From the NCBI GenBank assembly GCA_963624975.1, contig CAVFRF010000064.1:1-54506 (forward strand): 54,506 nucleotides of DNA. The letters are read 5' to 3'. Under the pieces are notes generated by a model. That model did no database searches, had not been told where the DNA came from, and saw only the letters and a list, made by a program, of their open reading frames with translations. Below, piece by piece: positions 1 through 6,831 of the stretch (positions are counted from its first letter, which is position 1; each line of letters starts with the position of its first letter). The DNA is from CAVLCC01 sp963624975. GTDB lineage: Bacteria; Actinomycetota; Coriobacteriia; Coriobacteriales; CADBOM01. Both the position numbers and the translations under genes were made by a program.

Positions 1-120
1 CATACCATAACGGCTCAGGCTGGGCTTTACAGCCAGAAGTCGCCGCTATGGCACGTCCCGCACAGGGCCCCGGCGACTCAGCCATGTTCTTGTTGAGGAC
101 TCGCCAGGTGCCACCATGAT
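1..120. repeat. Left copy (R1) of ~117-bp direct repeat flanking the restriction island
   Basis: Aligns without gaps to 4553-4672 with about ten substitutions, then diverges. It contains an imperfect palindrome (CCATAACGGCTCAG ... AGAAGTCGCCGCTATGG, about 5-51). The window begins inside this copy, so its outer end is not visible; in the right copy the palindrome extends outward by about 13 bp. The two copies bracket the lower-GC restriction/DUF4417 island. The repeat may be an integration or recombination boundary, or a dispersed palindromic repeat at which the island was captured. Confidence 0.8.
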
Positions 121-147
121 AAAGCCGATGCCAACCGCACGGCGATG

Positions 148-1407
148 TTACTCCGAAATCCGAATCGGTTGAACTTCTTCCATATCATCGGAAACAGGGA
201 TACATCCGAGCGATGCCAAAACGCAACGACCCACGTGATATCCCAGATTCACTGGCACCGCATTGCCAATTTGCCTGTATTTTGCCGTCATCTTTCCAGA
301 AAATTCCCATTCATCCGGAAACGTCTGGATACGAGCGTATTCCCGAACACTAAGCGGACGCGTCTCGGTGGGATGGCATCGTTCCGTCTGCTTTTGAGCC
401 GGAGCGCACGTGAGCGTGAGGCACGGTTGATCCCAGGACATCCTCCTCGCCATCCCGGTTCTTCCGCCCGAGAGATGAAAGCTCCCCTTCATGTACTCTT
501 TTTGCACGTCGATGGGAAGGTCGCGCCAGTTGCCGCCTTCCGGAACCATCGCCATTATCTCGGCTTTACGCTTCGGATAGGTCTGGCACTCGGATTCGGG
601 ACAACCGGCTAGCGCCTGTCTCAACGAAATAAAATAGTCCTTTTCTCTCGGGAATAGAATGGGGAGGTCGAGGTCTTTTCGGACAGCAAACAGAATTAGC
701 CTCTCGCGCTTCTGGGGGACATCCAGATACTGTGCCCGCAGAACCCGGTAGTTTACCTTGTATCCAAGCGAATCAAGAGTATGCAGCATCGTGTCGAGCG
801 TCCTGCCGCCATCGTGCTTCACAAGCCCGCGCACATTCTCGCCAATTGCGATCTTGGGATGTATGGCTTCGATTGCACGCGCGAATTCGAAGAAAAGCGT
901 ACCGCGCGTGTCTCCGAATCCCTTGCTCTTGCCCGCATACGAGAAGGCCTGACATGGGAACCCTGCTTGCACCACGGGAGTTCCCTCGTACTCGCCAAAG
1001 TCGAGTTCTCTCACATCGCCGGAAACGATGTTCCACTCCAAACCAAGCTTGTCGCTGTTGAATCGAAGCGTGGCAACGGCGTCTTTGTCTATTTCGTTGA
1101 GCATCACATGGGGCATGCCAGCATTATGGAAGCCCAGCGCAGTACCTCCAGCCCCTGCGAAAAGATCGATGCACGATGCCTCTCCGTAGGATACATCGCT
1201 TCTCAGAACCCTATATTCGGTAGCATCATCTCCACCGTTGAGCTTGCTCTGGAGTCTTTCAATTTCCTCGAGATTGAACAGTCGTCTATTGTTCTTGTCC
1301 CGAGTCGCTTTGATGAGCCCCATCTTATTCCAACGTCGGATTGTATCAACAGATACATCTAGAGCATGAGATGCTGCAGTTATGGTGACGTGTTTGCATT
1401 CTGCCAC
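148..1407 (-). CDS. DNA (cytosine-5) methyltransferase with N-terminal MerR-like HTH
   Basis: Modification enzyme of a type II restriction-modification system, 419 aa. Residues ~1-55 form a MerR-like helix-turn-helix (VSVDTIRRWNKMGLI, then RRLFNLEEIERLQ), an unusual fusion for this family. The catalytic domain follows with C5-MTase motifs in order: motif I DLFAGAGGTALGF (~80), motif IV GFPCQAFS with the catalytic Cys, motif VI ENVRGL, motif VIII QKRERLI and motif X QIGNAVPV near the C-terminus. The GTG start has GGAGG eight bases upstream. It lies 79 bp downstream of the endonuclease gene on the same strand, and the gap holds a perfect palindrome that could be its own operator. M.SsoII and M.EcoRII are precedents for HTH-mediated autoregulation. 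The target sequence is not readable from the gene. Confidence 0.93.
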   Translation of the reverse strand: MAECKHVTITAASHALDVSVDTIRRWNKMGLIKATRDKNNRRLFNLEEIERLQSKLNGGDDATEYRVLRSDVSYGEASCIDLFAGAGGTALGFHNAGMPHVMLNEIDKDAVATLRFNSDKLGLEWNIVSGDVRELDFGEYEGTPVVQAGFPCQAFSYAGKSKGFGDTRGTLFFEFARAIEAIHPKIAIGENVRGLVKHDGGRTLDTMLHTLDSLGYKVNYRVLRAQYLDVPQKRERLILFAVRKDLDLPILFPREKDYFISLRQALAGCPESECQTYPKRKAEIMAMVPEGGNWRDLPIDVQKEYMKGSFHLSGGRTGMARRMSWDQPCLTLTCAPAQKQTERCHPTETRPLSVREYARIQTFPDEWEFSGKMTAKYRQIGNAVPVNLGYHVGRCVLASLGCIPVSDDMEEVQPIRISE

Positions 1408-1423
1408 GAGAAATCCTCCAAGG

Positions 1424-1459
1424 AATCAATAACCCTTACATATGCAAGGGTTATTGATT
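1424..1459. promoter_or_regulatory. Perfect 14-bp inverted repeat before the methyltransferase gene
   Basis: AATCAATAACCCTT at 1424-1437 is exactly repeated inverted at 1446-1459, with an 8-nt spacer (ACATATGC). It sits between the endonuclease stop and the methyltransferase ribosome binding site. On the coding (minus) strand it could be a DNA operator for the HTH domain of the methyltransferase, or an RNA hairpin limiting read-through or translation. No clear U-run follows, so a simple terminator is less likely. Confidence 0.6.
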
Positions 1460-1486
1460 ATATCGCCTGACGGCTTTGGCTGAAGG

Positions 1487-2233
1487 CTATTCTTCGTCGA
1501 TAGGCACAATCTGATAAGACAACACATCGGGATGGCTCACTATATCTTCCGCAAGACATTCGATAGTCTCATCCAGCAGATTCGTGTTTGTGTAATCCTT
1601 GGCGCAATCGGAGAAAACATTGATAAGATCTTCGTAAAAATTCTCGTCGCCCGTGAGGTGATACCAGAATTCCTTGCCGGATAGGACAGGATAGTCCTGC
1701 TCGATGCGCTTGTAGTTCGCACTGATTTGAGAATGGTCACCATAGAGGATTCCAACGCAGCAATCAGTCATAGGATTGAAGTCGGCAAAATGATTTGTCC
1801 TTGCCAGATTCTTGAGTCCTGCAAAATGTCCTCTAATCGTATCCACGTCATCTTTGTTGATTGTCTGTGGGCCTGCCTTGAGCTGGCAATACTTCTTGCG
1901 TCCATCGACTACGTCGATGAATTCAATATCCATCCCTGCCGTTGTCGACGCATACCCCGAAAGAACCTCGTGGCAGAATGTCTGCACGTTGTTTCCAAAC
2001 GTGGTCGCAATCGAAGTACCCAGAACACGAGGGTAAATGAGAACTTTCGCCAAACTCTCAGGCGATTCATCCCCAAAGGCGAACGAAGCGAGGTAGTGAA
2101 TAGTGAAGGGATTGACGTTGAACTCCTTGAGCTTCGAGAGCTTCTGGGTGTTTCCCGCATGACTGTCTGCAATGGAAGTCTTGAAGAAATCCCGTGCCTT
2201 TACAAGAATCTCTTCGCGTTCCTGCTCATTCAT
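1487..2233 (-). CDS. Type II restriction endonuclease, PmeII/Eco47II-like
   Basis: Predicted restriction partner of the adjacent methyltransferase, 248 aa. The core GMDIEFID-xx-GRKKYCQLKAGPQTINKDDVDTI (~residues 100-130) looks like a PD-(D/E)xK nuclease centre: the acidic residue of DIEFID, then Q-L-K in a strand, then a helix. From memory it matches proteins annotated as PmeII-family endonucleases; a GGNCC-type specificity is only a guess. The ATG at 2233 is preferred over the in-frame ATG at 2260 because GGGGGC lies a few bases upstream and the N-terminus MNEQEREEIL fits the family. It has lower GC and codon use unlike the flanking housekeeping genes, consistent with acquisition. Confidence 0.82.
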   Translation of the reverse strand: MNEQEREEILVKARDFFKTSIADSHAGNTQKLSKLKEFNVNPFTIHYLASFAFGDESPESLAKVLIYPRVLGTSIATTFGNNVQTFCHEVLSGYASTTAGMDIEFIDVVDGRKKYCQLKAGPQTINKDDVDTIRGHFAGLKNLARTNHFADFNPMTDCCVGILYGDHSQISANYKRIEQDYPVLSGKEFWYHLTGDENFYEDLINVFSDCAKDYTNTNLLDETIECLAEDIVSHPDVLSYQIVPIDEE

Positions 2234-2406
2234 AAAAGCCCCCAATCTTTTATGAGCCATCGCAATTCTTTGAATGTTAGCATGAATATCCCAGCAAAGT
2301 TCATTAGGACTGCGTTCTAGCTATACCTCGATCAACCCATTGCCCTATACCCATTATTGCTAGATATGACGAAAATAGTCCTGATGTATGATTAGACATC
2401 CCTACA

Positions 2407-2455
2407 ACAACATAATGTGTAGTATGATTCAATCTGTCACAACATGTTGTGTAGT
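2407..2455. promoter_or_regulatory. Pair of near-identical 17-bp operator-like repeats
   Basis: ACAACATAATGTGTAGT (2407-2423) and ACAACATGTTGTGTAGT (2439-2455) differ at two positions and are 32 bp apart, about three helical turns. The second contains the 14-bp palindrome CACAACATGTTGTG. They sit in the divergent intergenic region between the endonuclease gene (leftward) and the leader RNA/DUF4417 genes (rightward), as expected for a shared operator. The cognate regulator is not identified. Nothing else clear was seen in 2234-2517. Confidence 0.5.
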
Positions 2456-2517
2456 TCAACCATCAGATCTCATATGTCAATGTCTTGATGGCCGGGTTCT
2501 CTTGCCAAGCATTTTCG

Positions 2518-2636
2518 AAAGGAGGTGATCACCTTGCGAAACGACAAGTAGTAGCAGCCGACAAAGTATAAACTCTGACGGCTGCTACGCTGGTGTGAGA
2601 ACACACCGTGTGACAACAGAAGCATCTCACGCCAGC
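2518..2636 (+). ncRNA. Structured leader RNA upstream of DUF4417 (copy A)
   Basis: It begins with AAAGGAGGTGATC (2518-2530), complementary to 13 nt of the 16S rRNA 3' end, and then a TTG mini-ORF at 2534-2551 (L/M-R-N-D-K-stop). Stem 1 pairs 2551-2560 with 2579-2588 (10 bp, perfect). Stem 2 pairs 2589-2599 with 2626-2636 (11 bp, one G-U). A short hairpin, 2592-2597 with 2602-2607, excludes stem 2. The same layout and block lengths occur at 44734-44853 with different sequence, so pairing rather than sequence is conserved. A weak third hairpin (GGTGAT/ATCGCC, near 2664-2677) follows. It may be a leader attenuator, a small RNA, or a guide-like RNA for the DUF4417 protein. Confidence 0.65.
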
Positions 2637-2697
2637 CCAGCTAACAGAACTCAAAATTCCAAAAGGTGATACATCGCCGGAAGGGCAGGTGAGGAAC

Positions 2698-2787
2698 ATG
2701 CCTGGATTTTCGAGCCCATACACAAGTGCTTATCATCCAGTTGACGGCATCTTGGAATTCTCCGGGTGTTTCTATGAAGCGCAATAG
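2698..2787 (+). CDS. Possible 29-aa ORF overlapping the DUF4417 start
   Basis: ATG at 2698 is preceded by the purine-rich AGGTGAGGAAC and reads MPGFSSPYTSAYHP...GCFYEAQ. It ends at 2787, 14 bp inside the DUF4417 gene, in a different frame. The DUF4417 start at 2774 has only a weak SD of its own, so this ORF could couple translation into it. No family is recognised. No equivalent was seen at the second DUF4417 locus, which weakens the case. Confidence 0.4.
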   Translation: MPGFSSPYTSAYHPVDGILEFSGCFYEAQ

Positions 2788-3550
2788 CATCAAGGTACTC
2801 GATAACGGATCCAAAGAGTACAGCGAAATCGACCTCTACAAGAAACTCAACTTTGAGTTCTTGCGTTACACAAATCTTACGCATGCGGCTGGCAAGCGCA
2901 ATCTCCCATCCCTCGTATGCAACACAAAAATTTTCCCTGACTACATTGCTTTGTCTAATCAGCCATCTCTTTTTCATAAAACCGAACTCACAGCAATTGG
3001 ATTTTGGGAATACGATATCGACTTCGATGGATTCGACGGGCTGTTCAACGCGATTTATTACAACAGGAAAGATCGTCTCGAATTCTATAAGAAGCGCTTT
3101 TCGAACGTGAAAATCTTCTTCACACCCGATTACTCTCAGTTTGGAGATGTGTCGGATATCGAATCTGATTACAGGTTGTTCAAAGATCGCGTAGTAGGAA
3201 TCTGGCTTGCCATCGAGCTCCACGCAGTGGTCATTCCATTTGTAACGGTTCCAACAATCGATAGCATGCCCTGGGCATTGAACGGTTTGGAGGATTGTTC
3301 GGTTGTTGCATTCAGCACCAAGGGCTATGTAACCGTCCCAGAAGAACGTTCAACGCTAAAAGCCATCGTTCGATGCACCGTGGATACGCTCGATCTGAAG
3401 ACGATAGTCGTATATGACGTATGTGGCTCCAACGATGCGGTCAACGACATATTCGCTTACCCGATTGAGCAAGGCATCGAGATCGTTGTACCCATGAATT
3501 CTCTCAAAGAACGCAACATTGAACGCAGGAGATTTCGCAATGCGCAGTAA
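2774..3550 (+). CDS. DUF4417 domain protein (copy A)
   Basis: 258 aa and of unknown biochemical function. It shares the DUF4417 layout with the protein at 45001-45663: an aromatic/acidic block (FWEYDIDFDGFDGLFNAIYYN, ~77-97), TPDYSQFGD (117-125; SPDFSLYRD in the paralogue), a short helix with RLF...RVVGIWLA, VVIPF, and a later strand LKTIVVYDVCGS matching TTIVVYGAAPDS. The ATG at 2774 is preferred to an in-frame ATG at 2726, which has no SD and adds a non-family N-terminus. It is preceded by the structured leader. Its last 11 bases overlap the toxin-like ORF in another frame, so the two are probably translationally coupled. DUF4417 proteins occur widely in mobile elements of gut Firmicutes and Actinobacteria. 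Confidence 0.8.
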   Translation: MKRNSIKVLDNGSKEYSEIDLYKKLNFEFLRYTNLTHAAGKRNLPSLVCNTKIFPDYIALSNQPSLFHKTELTAIGFWEYDIDFDGFDGLFNAIYYNRKDRLEFYKKRFSNVKIFFTPDYSQFGDVSDIESDYRLFKDRVVGIWLAIELHAVVIPFVTVPTIDSMPWALNGLEDCSVVAFSTKGYVTVPEERSTLKAIVRCTVDTLDLKTIVVYDVCGSNDAVNDIFAYPIEQGIEIVVPMNSLKERNIERRRFRNAQ

Positions 3551-4040
3551 CAACGGCCATCTTGCACACGGGACGACTGGAAATCCTCAAACTTCTATAG
3601 ATCAGGAATTCTATGCGTATGTCGTTCGCGATAACGAGCGCAGACTTAGGGATCTAGTATTGGACCCGATGATTGACGAGTCACTAGTAGCCGAGCTTGA
3701 ACGCTTGGAGGTAAAATTCAATCGCAAAGAAATGGTCTTCATCGCACGTGACAAAACAGGCCAGATTGTCTGGTTGGAGAATGGCACATCGAGCGCAGGG
3801 CTTACACATCTTGAGAAGCGTGGACATATAGGCGACTTGTCGAGAAAATTCTGCGTCGACGAATCGGATGTTCCCAGGCTCATTCGAAATATCGTGAGGG
3901 ATGGAAAGGTTGTCTCAAACAAACTTGTTGATCGCCATGGTCGCAAGGGATATGAACGAACCTACGAATATAGAGAACACAAGGTTGTTCTTGCCGCCAT
4001 CGGCACCAACGGTTTCTTGGTTACTATCTATCCTATTTAG
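3540..4040 (+). CDS. BECR-fold ribonuclease-toxin-like protein
   Basis: 166 aa. The N-terminal linker NNGHLAHGTTGNPQTS resembles spacer segments that precede C-terminal toxin domains. Residues ~60-166 have the layout of Barnase-EndoU-ColicinE5/D-RelE type toxins: strand EMVFIARDKTGQIVWLENG, then GLTHLEKRGH (87-96) carrying candidate catalytic histidines, a helical section, and a final IGTNGFLVTIYP (154-165). ATG 3540 is chosen over the upstream ATG 3519 because AGGAG stands seven bases before it. It overlaps the end of DUF4417. The following acidic ORF is a plausible immunity partner. Toxin activity is inferred from the motif layout and is not proven. Confidence 0.65.
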   Translation: MRSNNGHLAHGTTGNPQTSIDQEFYAYVVRDNERRLRDLVLDPMIDESLVAELERLEVKFNRKEMVFIARDKTGQIVWLENGTSSAGLTHLEKRGHIGDLSRKFCVDESDVPRLIRNIVRDGKVVSNKLVDRHGRKGYERTYEYREHKVVLAAIGTNGFLVTIYPI

Positions 4041-4052
4041 AAAGGGAGCTTC

Positions 4053-4379
4053 ATGAAAACCATCAAGCTTATGCTCGATTACCTGCAAGGCCCCATATGG
4101 ATTAGTGATGTGGAAACAGGCAAGCCGATGACAGGTATCGACATTATTGACAACGATGAGCAGATCCGAGTTCTCAATTTCGAGATACAGAACGCTTATG
4201 ACTCGTATTACGAGTTTGATTCTCATGACCAAGCCTGCTGGTTCAACGAGGAGCAGGAGCGGAAAGACAAGGAACGCATGCTTGAGCTGTTTGCAAAGCT
4301 CAACAGCAGGCTCGACGAAATCAACGACGGGACATTCATTGTCGACGACCGCGAAACTCCGCGTATTCAGAAACTCTAA
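4053..4379 (+). CDS. Small acidic protein, putative immunity partner
   Basis: 108 aa, MKTIKLMLDYLQGPIWISDV..., starting 12 bp after the toxin-like ORF behind AAAGGGAG. It is rich in Asp/Glu, especially in ~35-75 (NDEQIRVLNFEIQ, DSYYEFDSHD, EEQERKDKERMLELF), and has no signal or membrane segment. Being small, acidic and directly 3' of a toxin-like ORF is the usual arrangement of immunity genes. No named family is recognised. The 173 bp after it (4380-4552) hold no gene that I can support. Confidence 0.55.
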   Translation: MKTIKLMLDYLQGPIWISDVETGKPMTGIDIIDNDEQIRVLNFEIQNAYDSYYEFDSHDQACWFNEEQERKDKERMLELFAKLNSRLDEINDGTFIVDDRETPRIQKL

Positions 4380-4552
4380 GCCTGACTCGGTAAAGACTAC
4401 TGGCTCTTCTAGACCTCTGTTTTAGATACTCCAGAGAGATGGGTAGCTTCAGAAAGAGTTGCAAGCAGAAGTCGAAGAGACTCGCCGGGTGTCGACCTGC
4501 AAGTCCACGCAATTTTCTACTTGAAGCTCCACCTGGGATGCCCTGCGCGGGA

Positions 4553-4672
4553 CATACCATAACGGCTCAGGCTGGACTTTACAGCCAGAAGTCGCCGCTA
4601 TGGCACGCCCCGCACAGGGCTCCGGCGACTCAGCCATGTTCTTATTGAAGACTCTCCAGATGCCAGCGTGGG
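4553..4672. repeat. Right copy (R2) of ~117-bp direct repeat
   Basis: About 92 % identical to 1-120 in the same orientation. Here the outer palindrome is complete: CCCTGCGCGGG near 4540 pairs with CCCGCACAGGG near 4609, enclosing an inner palindrome with CGGCTCAG and AGAAGTCGCCG. With R1 it defines a ~4.55-kb unit that recombination could delete or circularise. Confidence 0.8.
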
Positions 4673-4746
4673 GTGTGTCCGAACGGCGACTTTTGGCCGA
4701 AGGCCAACTGAGCCGTTTGGATATACCCCACGATGGCACCCCGGTG
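4660..4746. repeat. Long imperfect palindrome, dispersed-repeat family member
   Basis: The left arm CCAGATGCCAgCGTGGGGTG pairs with CACGaTGGCA / CCCCGG on the right. The inner core is CGGCGACTTTTGGCC-GAAG-GGCCAACTGAGCCG. The core GGGTGTGTC-N-CGGCGACTT recurs at 7468-7550 and, inverted, inside R1 and R2. It abuts R2 and lies just downstream of the flavodoxin stop codon, so it may also act as a transcription terminator. Confidence 0.6.
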
Positions 4747-4764
4747 GATTTTCAACGAAAGCAC

Positions 4765-5190
4765 TTACGCCATCGAGGATCCCAGCTTCTTGCAATCCTC
4801 GGCGGCATCGCCCTCGGGATAGTCCTTCACGATGAGCGTATCCACTACGTTCACGCCTGCCTTGACGGCGCGGTCCTTCCAAACGTCCATCCATTCGCCT
4901 TCGTTCCAGTCGTAGGATCCGAAGAGCACCGTGGGCTTGCCGCCAGAGGCCAGTTCGCCCTCGACCGCGCTGTACATCGGCTCGAACTCGTCTTCCTCAA
5001 GCTCCTCGTCGCCCATTGCGGGGCATCCGAAGGCGAAGGCGTCGTAGTCGCCAAGCTTGCTCGAATCGAACCCAGACGGAGTCATCACATCGACCTCGAC
5101 GCCGGCTTCCTTGGCGCCATCGGCGACCAGGTTGGCCATGGTCTCGGTGTTGCCGGTGCCGCTCCAATATACGGCTGCCACTTTGCTCAT
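4765..5190 (-). CDS. Flavodoxin
   Basis: 141 aa, short-chain FMN electron carrier of the cytoplasm. The N-terminal phosphate-binding loop is YWSGTGNTETMA (~8-19). FAFGCPAMGDEELEEDEFEP (~52-71) and LFGSYDWNEGEW (~90-101) are the other two FMN-contacting loops. The length is typical. Its ATG overlaps the stop of the upstream DUF3793 gene by 4 bp (ATGA), indicating one transcript. DUF3793-flavodoxin pairs are common in anaerobes, but the redox partner is unknown. The start is preceded by AAAGGAG. Confidence 0.93.
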   Translation of the reverse strand: MSKVAAVYWSGTGNTETMANLVADGAKEAGVEVDVMTPSGFDSSKLGDYDAFAFGCPAMGDEELEEDEFEPMYSAVEGELASGGKPTVLFGSYDWNEGEWMDVWKDRAVKAGVNVVDTLIVKDYPEGDAAEDCKKLGSSMA

Positions 5191-5711
5191 GCTGCTGCTC
5201 CTTTCGAGAACATACCTTCAGACATGAGGCTCTCCAGGCTATCGCCTGCCTCATACCGCTCTTCAAAGCACCTCGCGCATTCCTTGTAGCGCGCGAAGCA
5301 CTCGATTGCCTCTTCGACGTTGGCATAGACCTTCCAGCATCCCGATGCCAGCGAGTTTGCGCCGTTGTTCTCAACGAATCCGATTACATCTTCGAGCGGG
5401 TACCCGAGGAAAACCCCGATCTCGTGAGGAAAGTTGCCCGGTTGCCCGTCGGCTGTGGCATGGGTGTTCTGCATCCTCATGCGACGGCGCAGGATGCTCA
5501 TGCAATCGCGTGCCGAGGTGGGGTCGTAACCGTAGGCGCGCAGAAATTTCGCAACCTGCAGGTCGTTCAGCCGAGCCTCGAGCATCTCGGGGCGATACAC
5601 GTAGATGAGCGTGCCATGGTTGCGCTTTGCAAGCGGTTCGACCGCCAGGCCCATTGGCGAGAATCGGTCGCGACACTCCTTGAGGGCATGTCGGAGCATC
5701 TTGCAGTGCAT
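5187..5711 (-). CDS. DUF3793 family protein, probably 5'-truncated
   Basis: About 174 aa from the first usable ATG (MHCKMLRHAL). Family features: GTLIYVYRPEML (~34-45), the helical FLRAYGYDP, and the highly conserved FPHEIGVFLGYPLEDVIGFVENNG followed by GCWKVYANVEEA and CFARYKECARCFEERY. The ATG at 5711 lacks a Shine-Dalgarno sequence. No alternative start exists before the frame runs into antisense of a P-type ATPase fragment at about 5760. The usual N-terminal section around the APTLAG motif is not recognisable. A rearrangement has probably removed its native 5' end, so expression of this gene and of the coupled flavodoxin may be altered. Confidence 0.75.
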   Translation of the reverse strand: MHCKMLRHALKECRDRFSPMGLAVEPLAKRNHGTLIYVYRPEMLEARLNDLQVAKFLRAYGYDPTSARDCMSILRRRMRMQNTHATADGQPGNFPHEIGVFLGYPLEDVIGFVENNGANSLASGCWKVYANVEEAIECFARYKECARCFEERYEAGDSLESLMSEGMFSKGAAA

Positions 5712-5760
5712 ATGATGGATGGAGGAGCATCGCTCGTCGGCAGCGACAGCCGCGTCGTAG

Positions 5761-6099
5761 CAGCTCGGCGACGGCATCAACGACGCGCCCGCTCTCAAGC
5801 GCTCATACGTGGGCATCGCCATGGGCGGAATCGGCAGCGACATCGCGGTGGATGCGGCCGACATCGTGCTGGTGGGAGACGGCATCGACACGCTCCCCCG
5901 TCTGGTGGCGCTGTCGAAGCGCATGATGGGCACCATCAAGCTCAACCTCACCTTCTCGCTCACGCTCAACTTCGTGGCCATAGCGCTGGCGATGACGGGC
6001 ATCATGGGACCCGTGATAGGTGCGCTCGTGCACAACGCCGGCTCGGTGCTGGTGATCGGCAACTCCGCGCTGCTGCTGGGCTGGAAACCCGGGCGCTAG
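5761..6099 (+). pseudogene. 3' remnant of a heavy-metal P1B-type ATPase
   Basis: An open frame with no start codon (TAG at 5758) encodes the last ~112 residues of a CadA/ZntA/CopA-type metal-exporting ATPase. It begins exactly at the hinge motif GDGINDAPAL, continues VGIAMGGIGSDIAVDAADIVLVGD, and ends with the C-terminal membrane helices (LNFVAIALAMTGIMGPVIGALVHN, then VLVIGNSALLL). Phosphorylation, ATP-binding and metal-binding domains are absent. The 5' end abuts the truncated DUF3793 gene on the opposite strand, which fits one deletion that cut both genes. Confidence 0.88.
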
Positions 6100-6102
6100 C
6101 TC

Positions 6103-6831
6103 CTACAGGGCGCGAAACTCCCTGCGTAGCCGCGCCATCACGTCGAGCATCACGTAGAAGAGCGTCTCGTAGTGCATGAAGCCCAGCACGTTGCTGTCCC
6201 ACATGAACACGATCTGCGCGTCGAACTCGTCGTCGCCGTCCCAGAACTGAAACATCAGGTCGAGCCAGTCGAACAGCGGCAGCATATAGGTGAGGTCGGC
6301 ACGGGCAATCGCGGGCTGCAGCTTGCCGCCCAGATTCTCGCATGCTTGCGCGAGCTTTTCCACGTTGCCGCAGAACTCGTCGGCATACTCCTGGCTGAAC
6401 ACGCCCGGGGAAGGACTCGCCCCCACAGGCGCGAGCGTGGTGACCGTGCAGTACTGCCCGGACAGGCACGACGGCTGCAGCCCCGGCATCGCGCCTTCGT
6501 GCGTGGCGCCGGGAGCAAAGTCTTGGAAGCGGCACAGCATATCGTAGATGGTGAGCACGGGAGCCGGCTCGGTGTAGGGCACCCACTCCCCCGAAGCGCC
6601 GAGCACGTCGACCTCTGCCGTCGTGCGCGACACACGGCACTTCTCGTCCATATATGCGATGTAGAGGTAGTCGTCGTCGTGCCCGAGCCCCAGATGCCCG
6701 AAACGGTCGATCGTCTTTTGCATGTCGTATTTCACGAAGTACTGTCGGCCCTGCACCCCGAGCTTCTCGAAATTGCTCATGTCGTCGAGAATGATGTTGG
6801 CAAAGTCGTTGCTTTCCGCACAGTGCGTCAT
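6103..6831 (-). CDS. DUF3786 domain protein
   Basis: 242 aa, cytoplasmic, function unknown. Recognisable by YFVKYDMQKTIDRFG, TIYDMLCRFQDFAP, an internal cysteine-containing SCLSGQYC, and a C-terminal aromatic/acidic section (PLFDWLDLMFQFWDGDDEFDAQIVFMWDSNVLGFMHYETLFYVM) typical of DUF3786 proteins of anaerobes. The start at 6831 overlaps the mntP stop by 4 bp (ATGA), so it is co-translated with the Mn exporter. A link to metal or cofactor handling is inferred from that pairing only. Confidence 0.85.
   Translation of the reverse strand: MTHCAESNDFANIILDDMSNFEKLGVQGRQYFVKYDMQKTIDRFGHLGLGHDDDYLYIAYMDEKCRVSRTTAEVDVLGASGEWVPYTEPAPVLTIYDMLCRFQDFAPGATHEGAMPGLQPSCLSGQYCTVTTLAPVGASPSPGVFSQEYADEFCGNVEKLAQACENLGGKLQPAIARADLTYMLPLFDWLDLMFQFWDGDDEFDAQIVFMWDSNVLGFMHYETLFYVMLDVMARLRREFRAL

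Noticed and set aside
2726..2773. ATG 2726 as the start of DUF4417 copy A
   Set aside because: No Shine-Dalgarno sequence, and the extra 16 residues do not resemble the family; ATG 2774 fits better.
3519..3560. Programmed frameshift fusing DUF4417 to the toxin-like ORF
   Set aside because: The toxin-like ORF is in the +1 frame at the first locus and in the -1 frame at the second, there is no slippery heptamer at either overlap, and both ORFs have their own start codons. Stop/start coupling explains both.
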